64,000 nucleotides of DNA from Microbulbifer litoralis. Lineage in GTDB: Bacteria; Pseudomonadota; Gammaproteobacteria; Pseudomonadales; Cellvibrionaceae. This document shows positions 57,372-64,000 of this stretch, in pieces; position 1 is the stretch's first letter; every line of letters begins with the position of its first letter. Both the position numbers and the translations under genes were made by a program. The stretch lies in assembly GCF_023634065.1 (NCBI RefSeq), contig NZ_JALKCV010000007.1, forward strand, positions 124,001-188,000. Direction: 5' to 3'. Below the pieces are notes generated by a model. The model ran no database searches, was not told the origin of the DNA, and worked only from the letters and a program-made list of their open reading frames with translations.

Positions 57372-57749
57372 TCAACTCCGGGTCTGGCCGGAATCTCCGC
57401 TGATGCAGTCGCGCAGCAGCACCTCCTCTTCGGTCTCGCCGATTTCCTGTTTCATCAACATGCCGCTCTTGCCCTTGGAGTGCCAGCGATAGCCGGGCTG
57501 CCCCTTGTCGGCCACGTAGAGGGCGCCCGACGCGGCCGGTTCCTGGTGCATGGGCACCAGTGTGCCCCTGTAGCTCAGGGTGGCCATCGACGGCCCGCTG
57601 TCGGGGTTGGCGTATTTGACTTCCAGCCGCTCGCCGTTTTCACACCGGTAGCTGCGTGTCTCGAAAGCGATATCCGGTCCGTCGGTCTTGTAACCGCAGG
57701 CGGTCAGGAGTCCGGCACAGAGAAAACCGGTCAGGGCGGCGCGATACAT
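57372..57749 (-). CDS. MliC-type lysozyme inhibitor lipoprotein
   Basis: A 125-residue lipoprotein with lipobox Cys in LLTACGYK (Cys18). Mature region matches MliC/PliC: FETRSYRCENGERLEVKYANPDSGPSMATLSYRG, MHQEPAASGALYVADKGQPGYRWHSKGKSGMLM, ending with a Cys in LLRDC that would pair with the Cys in YRCENG. Family members inhibit c-type lysozyme in the periplasm. It lies alone, convergent to tatC. Confidence 0.88.
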   Translation of the reverse strand: MYRAALTGFLCAGLLTACGYKTDGPDIAFETRSYRCENGERLEVKYANPDSGPSMATLSYRGTLVPMHQEPAASGALYVADKGQPGYRWHSKGKSGMLMKQEIGETEEEVLLRDCISGDSGQTRS

Positions 57750-57864
57750 AGAGCTGGTCCTCGATAAACCCGATCCAACTGATAGCAGCTCTTTGAGTAC
57801 CCCAGCGCCGGAAAATTCCGGCTGGCGGAAAAATCAACAGAATGCCGGGGCCGGCCCCGTCACT

Positions 57865-58122
57865 TCACAGAACAGCGGCTATGCTGGCAGACACAAGCGC
57901 CGCGAGCACCAGCAGGAACAGCTCCGGCTCGGCCCGCCTCTGCGGCAGCAGCAACAGCAGTGCCACGGGCGGCAGGAAGAAGGCGATCAATCCCAGTGGC
58001 GTATCCCGGCGGAAGCAGATCCCCAGCAGGCGCAGCCAGGCGATGGCGGCGAACAGCAGGGCGAATACAGTGAGAACGGCGGCGACAGGCGAAATGCCGG
58101 TACCCGTGGCTGCCTGCTCCAT
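57865..58122 (-). CDS. Small hydrophobic membrane protein
   Basis: An 85-residue protein with two or three transmembrane segments (SPVAAVLTVFALLFAAIAWL, LIAFFLPPVALLLLL and LFLLVLAALVSASIAAVL) separated by basic loops. A GGAGG ribosome site lies 8 bases before the ATG at 58122. No family recognised. It is divergent from the aminopeptidase gene with 47 bases between starts. Confidence 0.65.
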   Translation of the reverse strand: MEQAATGTGISPVAAVLTVFALLFAAIAWLRLLGICFRRDTPLGLIAFFLPPVALLLLLPQRRAEPELFLLVLAALVSASIAAVL

Positions 58123-58169
58123 CTGGTGAACCTCCAGTAACGATCGGTAAACAATTGAAGGACAATAAA

Positions 58170-59324
58170 TTGTATATCAGTAACCGCCGGGTCATTGTGG
58201 TGGCTGGCATTCGCCTGGTGGCGCTGGTTCTGGTGCTGTCGCTGTTGCCGGGCTGTGAAACCGCGAGTTACTACACCCAGGCGGTCAGCGGCCAGCTGCG
58301 TATCCTCGCCGCGCGCGAACCGATCGAACGGGTAGCGGCGGCGCCGGAAACCGGCGGGAAACTGCAGGGGCGGTTGCTGCTGGTGCAGTCGATCCGCGCC
58401 TACGCCGCCGGCGAGCTGCAGCTGCCGGTGGGCGAGGCCTACGGCAGCTACGTGCAGCTGGAGGGCAAGTACCCGATCTGGAATGTACTGGCGGCGCCGG
58501 AGTTCTCGCTGCAGCCCAAGCGCTGGTGCTACCCGATGATCGGCTGTGCCAGCTACCGCGGCTATTTCAGCAAGGCCGATGCCCAGGCCAAGGGCGAGGA
58601 GTTGCTGGGCGAAGGCTTCGATGTCTACCTGGGGCCAGTACCCGCCTACAGCACCCTGGGCTGGTTCGACGACCCGATACTGTCGAGCTTTGTCGGCTGG
58701 TCGCCGGAGCGGCTCGCCGGCCTGCTGTTCCACGAGCTGGCCCACCGCCGCGTCTATATCTCCGGCGATACCCGCTTCAACGAGAGCTTCGCCACCGCCG
58801 TCTCACAGATCGCGCTGCCGGACTGGCGCCGACGCTATGGCTACGACGGTGCCGCCGCGGACCGCAGCGCCCAGGCGCTGGCGGTCAATCACCTGATGCT
58901 GGCGACGCGCGAGCGCCTCGAGGGAATCTACGAATCGTCGCTGCCGGACAGCGCCAAACGCGTGCGCAAGGCCGATACCCTGGCGCGGCTGCGCGCCTGC
59001 TACCGGAAGCTGTCGGCGGACTGGCCCGACCCGGAGCGCTATCGCCACTATATCGACAAGACCAACAACGCTACCCTGGCGCTGGTGGCCGAATACCAGT
59101 CGCAGGTGCCGGCGTTCAAGCAGCTTTACCTGGACAGTGGCGAAAACTGGCCGGCATTCTACGATGCCGCCGAACGGCTCGGCGAGCTGGATAAGGAACA
59201 GCGCAAGGCCCGGCTGAAGCAACTGTCGGCGCGCTACGAGTCGTCCGCGGACCCTGTTGCCAGCAAGAAAGTCGCCGCGCCGTCGTTCGACAGCGAAGCC
59301 TGCATGTCGGCGGGGGCTGCCTGA
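58170..59324 (+). CDS. Putative aminopeptidase lipoprotein (PF10023-type)
   Basis: A 384-residue lipoprotein with lipobox LLPGC near residue 28 and zinc-protease motif HELAH with DTRFNESFATAVS downstream (third ligand Glu), as in the family called putative aminopeptidase in Pseudomonas. YWFD-like strand GWFDDPILSSFVGWSPERLAGLLFHELAHRR is the core. The start is read as TTG 58170 (GAAGGA 7 bases upstream). The last 20 codons, ASKKVAAPSFDSEACMSAGAA, lie on a segment that duplicates the 3' end of dtd (59256-59312), so the C-terminus is likely acquired. Confidence 0.87.
   Translation: MYISNRRVIVVAGIRLVALVLVLSLLPGCETASYYTQAVSGQLRILAAREPIERVAAAPETGGKLQGRLLLVQSIRAYAAGELQLPVGEAYGSYVQLEGKYPIWNVLAAPEFSLQPKRWCYPMIGCASYRGYFSKADAQAKGEELLGEGFDVYLGPVPAYSTLGWFDDPILSSFVGWSPERLAGLLFHELAHRRVYISGDTRFNESFATAVSQIALPDWRRRYGYDGAAADRSAQALAVNHLMLATRERLEGIYESSLPDSAKRVRKADTLARLRACYRKLSADWPDPERYRHYIDKTNNATLALVAEYQSQVPAFKQLYLDSGENWPAFYDAAERLGELDKEQRKARLKQLSARYESSADPVASKKVAAPSFDSEACMSAGAA
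59256..59312 (-). pseudogene. Decayed duplicate of the dtd 3' end
   Basis: This 57-base segment matches 59524-59580 (the end of dtd) at 43 of 57 positions without gaps by eye. In the minus frame it reads ADMQASLSNDGAATFLLA, against [18 protein letters not shown] in Dtd. Mismatches fall largely at synonymous sites of the dtd frame, so it was once coding. It now forms the C-terminal codons of the aminopeptidase on the other strand. Confidence 0.75.
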
Positions 59325-59333
59325 ACACCGCGC

Positions 59334-59370
59334 CCCGGATTCCGGCGCTGCGCGCCTGCATCCGGGCTAC
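59334..59370. repeat. REP family A, copy with CCGGATTCCGG
   Basis: CCCGGATTCCGGCGCTGCGC...GGGCTAC, same unit as 13574-13610, directly after the aminopeptidase stop. Confidence 0.85.
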
Positions 59371-59410
59371 AAATCACAATCCGGCACACTGACCCGTGGC
59401 CCGCGTGCTC

Positions 59411-59449
59411 CCCGGGTTTCCGACCCTGCGCGCCCGCATCCGGACTACA
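59411..59449. repeat. REP family A, diverged copy
   Basis: CCCGGGTTTCCGACCCTGCGC...CGGACTAC, the same orientation as 59334-59370 with several changes. The flank GATCCGGC(A)CACTGACCCG also recurs, so the repeats arose by local tandem duplication. Confidence 0.7.
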
Positions 59450-59473
59450 GACCACGATCCGGCCCACTGACCC

Positions 59474-59504
59474 GTAGCCCGGATGGAGCGCAGCGGAATC
59501 CGGG
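59474..59504. repeat. REP family A, opposite orientation
   Basis: GTAGCCCGGATGGAGCGCAG...CCGGG, inverted relative to the two preceding copies, just before the dtd stop. Confidence 0.85.
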
Positions 59505-59519
59505 AACTCCCCCCAATAG

Positions 59520-59957
59520 CTATGTCTCGAGCAGAAAAGTCACCGGCCCATCGTTTAACAGCGAAACCTGCATATCGGCCGCAAAGACGCCACTGGCCAC
59601 CGGCGCATACTGATCGCGCGCCCGCCCGACGAAATAATCGTACAGCTCCTCGGCTTTCTGCGGCGTGGCGCCGCGGCTGAAACTGGGTCGCAGGCCGCGT
59701 GCCGTCTCCGCTACCAGCGTGAACTGGCTCACCACCAGCAGCCCGCCGCCGGCCTGCTGCACATTCAGGTTCATGCGCCCCCGCTCGTCGCCGAAGATGC
59801 GGTAGTGCAGCACCTTGTGCAGCAGCTTGTCGGCGCTCTCGCGGTCGTCGCCGTCCTCGACCCCGAGCAGCAGCAGGAGCCCGCTGTCGATCGACCCCAC
59901 CGACTCGCCGTTCACGTCCACCCGCGCGTGACTCACCCGCTGGATCAACCCCTTCAT
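59520..59957 (-). CDS. dtd: D-aminoacyl-tRNA deacylase
   Basis: A 145-residue enzyme (E. coli 145) that removes D-amino acids from tRNA. Starts [18 protein letters not shown]; contains [21 protein letters not shown] (active-site SQF and Thr) and [10 protein letters not shown] (cis Gly-Pro motif) at the end. The ATG at 59957 fits the family; the longer frame is discounted. A diverged copy of its last codons lies 270 bases downstream. Confidence 0.97.
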   Translation of the reverse strand: MKGLIQRVSHARVDVNGESVGSIDSGLLLLLGVEDGDDRESADKLLHKVLHYRIFGDERGRMNLNVQQAGGGLLVVSQFTLVAETARGLRPSFSRGATPQKAEELYDYFVGRARDQYAPVASGVFAADMQVSLLNDGPVTFLLET

Positions 59958-60041
59958 CTCAAACCCCTGTAGAACTGCCAAAGGAAATGCCATAGATTAG
60001 CCGAGAGGCAACACTGGAAAAACCGATAAAAAGCAATTCCA

Positions 60042-61046
60042 ATGCACGCATTCATTACTGGCGGTACCGGCTTCCTCGGAGCCAACCTGATCGAACAATT
60101 GATCGCCGACGGCTGGCGCGTGACCGCCATGCACAGGCCCGGCTCAAATGTCGCCCGCCTGCGGGCACTGGGCACGGAGCCGGTGCAGGCGTCGCTGGAC
60201 GATATCGAGTCCCTGCGCCGGGCGCTGCCGGAACAGGTGGAGGCCGTCTTCCATGTGGCCGCCAATACCAGCATGTGGCGCGGCGGCAATGCGCGGCAGT
60301 GGCGCGACAATGTGGAGGGCTCGGCCAATATCGCGCAGGTGGCGCGGGAAAAGAATGCCGGGCGGATGATCGTCACCAGTTCGATTTCCGCCTACGGCTA
60401 CCGGCACCAGCGCATCGACGAGTCCAGCCCGCAACTGGCGGACGACCCCCGCTACGGTTACCTGTACACCAAGAAGCGGGCTGAGCTGGCGGTGCGCAGG
60501 GAGATCGACAGGGGACTGGACGCGGTCTTCCTGAATCCCTGTGCGGTCGTCGGCAAATACGATACCAGCAGTTGGGCGCAGACATTTTTCCTGATAGAAA
60601 AAGACCAGCTGCCCGGCGTGCCGCCCGGCCAGGGCTCTTTCTGCCACGTCGGTGCGGTGGCGCGGGCCCATATCAATGCCTGGCACCGCGGCCGCTGCGG
60701 CGAAAACTATATCCTCGCGGGTATCGAAGCCAGCTTCCTGGAATTTTTCGGCCGCATCGCGGCGCTGCTGGGCAAACCGGTGCCGGCGCGCACCACACCG
60801 GCCTTTGTCATTCACACGATCGGCCTGCTGTCTGACGTCTGGTCGCGTATCAGCGGTCGCGAACCCAGGGTAACGCCGCAGAAGGCCGCGCTGATTACCC
60901 GCCGGCTCTGTGCCAGCAGCGCCAAGGCCGAGCGCGAACTCGACTATCGCAGCGATGTGGACCTGGATACCATGCTGCGCGAGTGCCACGGCTGGCTGTT
61001 GCAACAGGGCCTGCTCGCAAACGGCAATACCGAGGTAAATGCATGA
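60042..61046 (+). CDS. NAD-dependent epimerase/dehydratase family protein
   Basis: A 334-residue extended short-chain dehydrogenase: nucleotide-binding GGTGFLGANLIEQL at residue 7, active site YTKKRAELAV (Tyr-x3-Lys, with Ser in SSISAYG), dihydroflavonol reductase-like HpnA type. FLNPCAVVGKYD and GIEASFLEFFGRIAALLGKPVPARTTPAFVI follow. Substrate unknown. A 28-residue membrane peptide gene overlaps its stop. Confidence 0.9.
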   Translation: MHAFITGGTGFLGANLIEQLIADGWRVTAMHRPGSNVARLRALGTEPVQASLDDIESLRRALPEQVEAVFHVAANTSMWRGGNARQWRDNVEGSANIAQVAREKNAGRMIVTSSISAYGYRHQRIDESSPQLADDPRYGYLYTKKRAELAVRREIDRGLDAVFLNPCAVVGKYDTSSWAQTFFLIEKDQLPGVPPGQGSFCHVGAVARAHINAWHRGRCGENYILAGIEASFLEFFGRIAALLGKPVPARTTPAFVIHTIGLLSDVWSRISGREPRVTPQKAALITRRLCASSAKAERELDYRSDVDLDTMLRECHGWLLQQGLLANGNTEVNA

Positions 61047-61129
61047 ACCGCAGCAATATTATTTTCATCTTGATGGCGACGCTGTTGATCCTGCAATTGA
61101 TCCAGCACTATTTCTTCACCGGCGCCTGA
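61043..61129 (+). CDS. 28-residue membrane peptide coupled to the epimerase gene
   Basis: ATG 61043 overlaps the epimerase stop (ATGA). The 28 residues, MNRSNIIFILMATLLILQLI then QHYFFTGA, form one transmembrane helix with a short polar tail. Coupled stop-start, a hydrophobic-only composition and the gap to the next gene suggest a real small protein. Too short for family recognition. Confidence 0.6.
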   Translation: MNRSNIIFILMATLLILQLIQHYFFTGA

Positions 61130-61152
61130 TCGAGATAACCCGTAGGATATTC

Positions 61153-61746
61153 GTGAAAGAAAAACGCTGCAGCTGGTGCCTGTCCACCCCGCTCTACCGC
61201 CGGTACCACGACGAAGAGTGGGGCCGGCCGGTTACTGACGATGCCACCCTGTTCGAATTCCTGCTGCTCGAGGGCGCGCAGGCGGGTCTCTCGTGGATCA
61301 CGGTACTGAACAAACGCGAACACTACCGCAAGGTGTTCAACGGTTTCGACGCGGAGAAAATCGCCCGCTATACCCCCCGCAGAGTCGAAAAACTGCTGGA
61401 GGATCCTGGCATTATCCGCAACCGGTTGAAGGTCGAGTCGGCGGTGAAAAATGCCCGCGCCTACCTCGCGCTGCGCGACGGCGGCACCAGCCTGGCGGAG
61501 TTTCTCTGGCAATTCACCGATGGCCGCGTACGGGACAACCGCCGCCGCAGCCTCAAATCGGTGCCGGCCATCACACCGGAGTCGGATGCGATCAGCAAGG
61601 CGCTGAAGAAGGCCGGCTTCAACTTCGTCGGCTCGACTATTGTGTACGCCTTCATGCAGGCCACCGGCATGGTCAACGATCACCTGGTCACCTGCCCGGC
61701 GTATCGGCACTGTATCGATTCAGCCAAACGCAAAAATTTGCTGTAA
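61153..61746 (+). CDS. tag: DNA-3-methyladenine glycosylase I
   Basis: A 197-residue base-excision repair enzyme (E. coli 187). CSWCLSTPLYRRYHDEEWGRPVTDD supplies the zinc Cys and His; LLEGAQAGLSWITVLNKREHYRKVF is the hairpin region; GFNFVGSTIVYAFMQATGMVNDHLVTCPAYRHC supplies the last zinc His and Cys. It removes alkylated adenine from DNA. GTG start at 61153 with AGGA upstream; earlier codons match nothing in the family. Confidence 0.95.
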   Translation: MKEKRCSWCLSTPLYRRYHDEEWGRPVTDDATLFEFLLLEGAQAGLSWITVLNKREHYRKVFNGFDAEKIARYTPRRVEKLLEDPGIIRNRLKVESAVKNARAYLALRDGGTSLAEFLWQFTDGRVRDNRRRSLKSVPAITPESDAISKALKKAGFNFVGSTIVYAFMQATGMVNDHLVTCPAYRHCIDSAKRKNLL

Positions 61747-61814
61747 TCCCTGTACCTGCCGCCGCATTGCCCTATGCTGCGGAAATAACCAATTTTAGAG
61801 GAGGTGTACGCCGG

Positions 61815-62657
61815 ATGGATTACAACGCATTGATCGAGGAGTACTGGCCGCTGCTGACCGCCGGCCTGCTGAAGCTTGGGGCCGCGATCCTGGTCCTGAT
61901 CGCCACCGCCCTGGCCGCCAGGCTGGCCCGCCGCGGCGTGCGCCGCCTGTCCAACAAACTGGACGAGACGCTGATCCCGGTACTGAGCAATATCGCCGTC
62001 TGGGCCGTCTACGCCGTCGGCCTGCTGATTATCCTGGACATGTTCGGGGTCAACACCACCAGCCTGATCGCGCTGCTCGGCGCCGCCGGCCTGGCGATCG
62101 GCCTGGCCCTGAAGGATACGCTGCAGAATATCGCCGCCGGCTTTATCCTGCTGGGGCTGCGGCCCTTCCGCGTCGGTGAGGCCATCCAGTTCGGCGATAC
62201 CATGGGTATCGTGCGTCAGGTAGGCCTGTTCACCACCGAACTGGACACCTTCGACGGCCTGCGCGTGTCCGCGCCCAACAGCGCCATCTGGGGCCAGACG
62301 CTGACCAACTTCAGCCGCAACGCCACCCGCCGCATCGAGATTGTCGCCAGCATTGCCTACGGCGACGATATCGAGACGGGCATGGGCGTGCTGCGCCGGC
62401 TGGTGGCCGAGGACGAGCGCATCCTCACCGACCCGGAGCCGGCCTACGCCGTGCGCGCGCTGGCGGACAGCTCGGTCAACCTGCATCTGCGTGTCTGGAC
62501 CGCGAATGTGGAGTACTGGGATGTCTACTGGGACCTGATGAAGAAGCTCAAGCCGGCCCTGGAGGCCGAGGGCCTGACCATCCCCTTCCCGCAGCGCGAG
62601 TTGCATATCATCAACCAGATGGCCGAGCAGCGCCGCGAGCAGGCGCTGCAGGAATAG
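61815..62657 (+). CDS. mscS: MscS-family mechanosensitive channel
   Basis: A 280-residue channel (E. coli MscS 286). Three transmembrane segments; the third, ALLGAAGLAIGLALKDTLQNIAAGFILLGL, has the Gly/Ala packing of the pore helix. FRVGEAIQFGDTMGIVRQVGLFTTELDTFDGLRVSAPNSAIW is the beta domain; IPFPQRELHI is the C-terminal motif. It releases solutes on osmotic downshock. ATG 61815 follows AGGAGG; the long upstream frame lies in tag. Confidence 0.95.
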   Translation: MDYNALIEEYWPLLTAGLLKLGAAILVLIATALAARLARRGVRRLSNKLDETLIPVLSNIAVWAVYAVGLLIILDMFGVNTTSLIALLGAAGLAIGLALKDTLQNIAAGFILLGLRPFRVGEAIQFGDTMGIVRQVGLFTTELDTFDGLRVSAPNSAIWGQTLTNFSRNATRRIEIVASIAYGDDIETGMGVLRRLVAEDERILTDPEPAYAVRALADSSVNLHLRVWTANVEYWDVYWDLMKKLKPALEAEGLTIPFPQRELHIINQMAEQRREQALQE

Positions 62658-62790
62658 GTGACCTGATCCCGCAATCCTGTCGGCTCGGCGCAAGTGCGCC
62701 GGGTCAAACTTCCTTCCAATCGACTATTGTGCCAAATCGTGCCAAAGTAATCGGCGATTTTTCGTATAAAAATTGACCGAGGCACAATAA

Positions 62791-64000
62791 ATGCGAATCC
62801 GACCGCAACACGCACTGATTCCCAGCCTGCTGTCCCTGGCGATCCTGAGCGGATGCCAGACCGATGTCAGCAAGCTCAGCGTCAACGCCCTGCAGGGCCA
62901 GAATGCCAGCGCCACCGAAGGTGAACAGGCCACTACCCGGCAGACCGAAACCCAGCGCCTGAACCAATGGTTCGACGCGCGCTTCGAAGAGGCGCTGAAG
63001 TTCAGCCCTATGCGCCTCAGCCAGCTGGGCCGCAAGGACCTCTACGACCAGATCGACGATATGAGCGAGGCCGCGGAGGCCCGCCAGCTGGCCTGGCGCA
63101 AGCAGACCGTCGAGGAGCTGAAGAAGAACTTCGACTACGACAAGCTGACCACCGCCGGCAAGGAATCCTACGACCTGTGGGTCTTCCAGTACGAACAGGA
63201 GAAGGCCGACCAGCCGTTCCTGCGTCACAACTACTTCAGCGGTGAGCTGGGCGGGCCGGAATCGCAGCTGCCCACCTTCCTGATCAATTTCCACAAAGTG
63301 GATACGCTCGAGGACATGCAGGCGTATATCGCCCGGATCGGCGGTGTCAGCCGAGCGATGAACCAGATCCTCGAGCGCGCCAAACTGTCGGCCAAAGAGG
63401 GCGTCCGCCCGCCCCGCTTCGCCTACGACCTGGCCGTGGAACGGGCGCAGAAAGTCATCAGTGGCCAGCCCTTCGGCGGTGAAGAACCCTCCCCGCTGCT
63501 GGCCGATGCCGACGGCAAAATCGATGCGCTGCTGAAAGACGGCAAGATCCACAAGGATACTGCCGACAAGCTCAAGGCGCAGGTGCGCGAGAGCCTGAAA
63601 GGCGAGTTCAAGCCGTCCTACGACGCCTACATCGCCTGGATCAAGGCCGACCGCAGCCACTCCGACGAGAAGCCCCGCGGTGTCGGCAGCCTGCCGGATG
63701 GCCAGGACTTCTACAACAACCGCCTGGCCCACTACACCACCACCGACCTGACCGCCGACCAAGTGCACCAGATTGGCCTGGATGAAGTGAAGCGCATTCG
63801 CAAGGAAATGCTGGCGATCAAGGACCAGGTGGGCTTCGACGGCAGCCTGGAGGAGTTCTTCAAGTTCGTACGCGACGATGAGCAGTTCTACTACCCCAAC
63901 ACCGACGAAGGCCGCGAGGGCTACCTGAGCGACACCCGCGCCTTCCTCGACCAGATCCGCGGCAAGCTGCCGGACTATTTCGGCATCCTGCCCAAGGCGG
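62791..64000 (+). CDS. DUF885 family lipoprotein (5' part)
   Basis: The frame is open from ATG 62791 to the window edge (403 codons). Lipoprotein signal with Cys in LSGCQTD (Cys22). The mature part matches DUF885 metallo-hydrolase-like proteins: LNQWFDARFEEALKFSPMRLSQLGRKDLYDQIDDMSEAA, NYFSGELGGPESQLPTFLINFHKV, DFYNNRLAHYTTTDLTADQVHQIGLDEVKRI. The zinc HExxH expected further on lies beyond the window. Secreted or periplasmic peptidase-like role is inferred. Confidence 0.88.
   Translation, partial: MRIRPQHALIPSLLSLAILSGCQTDVSKLSVNALQGQNASATEGEQATTRQTETQRLNQWFDARFEEALKFSPMRLSQLGRKDLYDQIDDMSEAAEARQLAWRKQTVEELKKNFDYDKLTTAGKESYDLWVFQYEQEKADQPFLRHNYFSGELGGPESQLPTFLINFHKVDTLEDMQAYIARIGGVSRAMNQILERAKLSAKEGVRPPRFAYDLAVERAQKVISGQPFGGEEPSPLLADADGKIDALLKDGKIHKDTADKLKAQVRESLKGEFKPSYDAYIAWIKADRSHSDEKPRGVGSLPDGQDFYNNRLAHYTTTDLTADQVHQIGLDEVKRIRKEMLAIKDQVGFDGSLEEFFKFVRDDEQFYYPNTDEGREGYLSDTRAFLDQIRGKLPDYFGILPKA

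Overview
The window reads as the chromosome of a GC-rich marine-type gammaproteobacterium. Gene order matches the Pseudomonas core in two places: an algP-like / FKBP / algQ(rsd) / dsbB block, and a maeB - rpmE - priA - SPOR - hslV - hslU - DUF971 ... ubiE - ubiJ - ubiB - hisI - hisE - tatABC block. Palindromic repeat style, TTG/GTG start use, a CBM13-GH43 arabinanase and lipoprotein phosphatases suggest a Cellvibrionales / Microbulbifer-like genome. That placement is inference, since no rRNA gene is present.

Layout. 1-13.5 kb: DUF1254/1214 protein, OprF-like barrel, YheS, TIGR02444, AlgP-like histone-H1 mimic, lipoprotein FKBP, Rsd, PaiB-like, LrgB-LrgA, DsbB, AcpH, GshA and a hypothetical protein. 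13.6-22.6 kb: malic enzyme, a probable decayed nuclease remnant, rpmE, a small regulator/membrane operon with a striking operator, priA, SPOR protein, hslVU and DUF971. 22.7-28.2 kb: a phosphate-scavenging cluster (PhoX-like lipoprotein, dihaem protein, PhoA), with Pho-box-like sites before both phosphatases. 28.3-33.7 kb: ImmA/IrrE plus a membrane protein, the arabinanase, an FMN reductase and pirin pair with a divergent LysR regulator.

About 33.9-48.9 kb is an accessory island, visibly AT-richer in its right half and littered with mobile-element-end remnants. It carries a putative secreted M15 peptidoglycan peptidase with a downstream lipoprotein (effector/immunity-like), DUF3592, a DsbA-like protein with CPAC, an AHH nuclease toxin with an Imm11-like immunity protein, a PLD-SF2 helicase-DUF3427 protein, a compact DNA methyltransferase - HerA - NurA operon, and a PIN protein. 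The methyltransferase-HerA-NurA operon, perhaps with the helicase and PIN genes, is the best candidate for a poorly described anti-phage system.

48.9-64 kb returns to core genes: SPFH/NfeD pair, CHAD protein, ubiquinone genes ubiE/ubiJ/ubiB, hisI-hisE, tatABC, MliC lipoprotein, an aminopeptidase, dtd, an epimerase with a coupled 28-residue membrane peptide, tag, an MscS channel and a truncated DUF885 lipoprotein. Intergenic gaps hold several families of palindromic repeats. No tRNA, rRNA, CRISPR array, integrase or intact transposase was seen.
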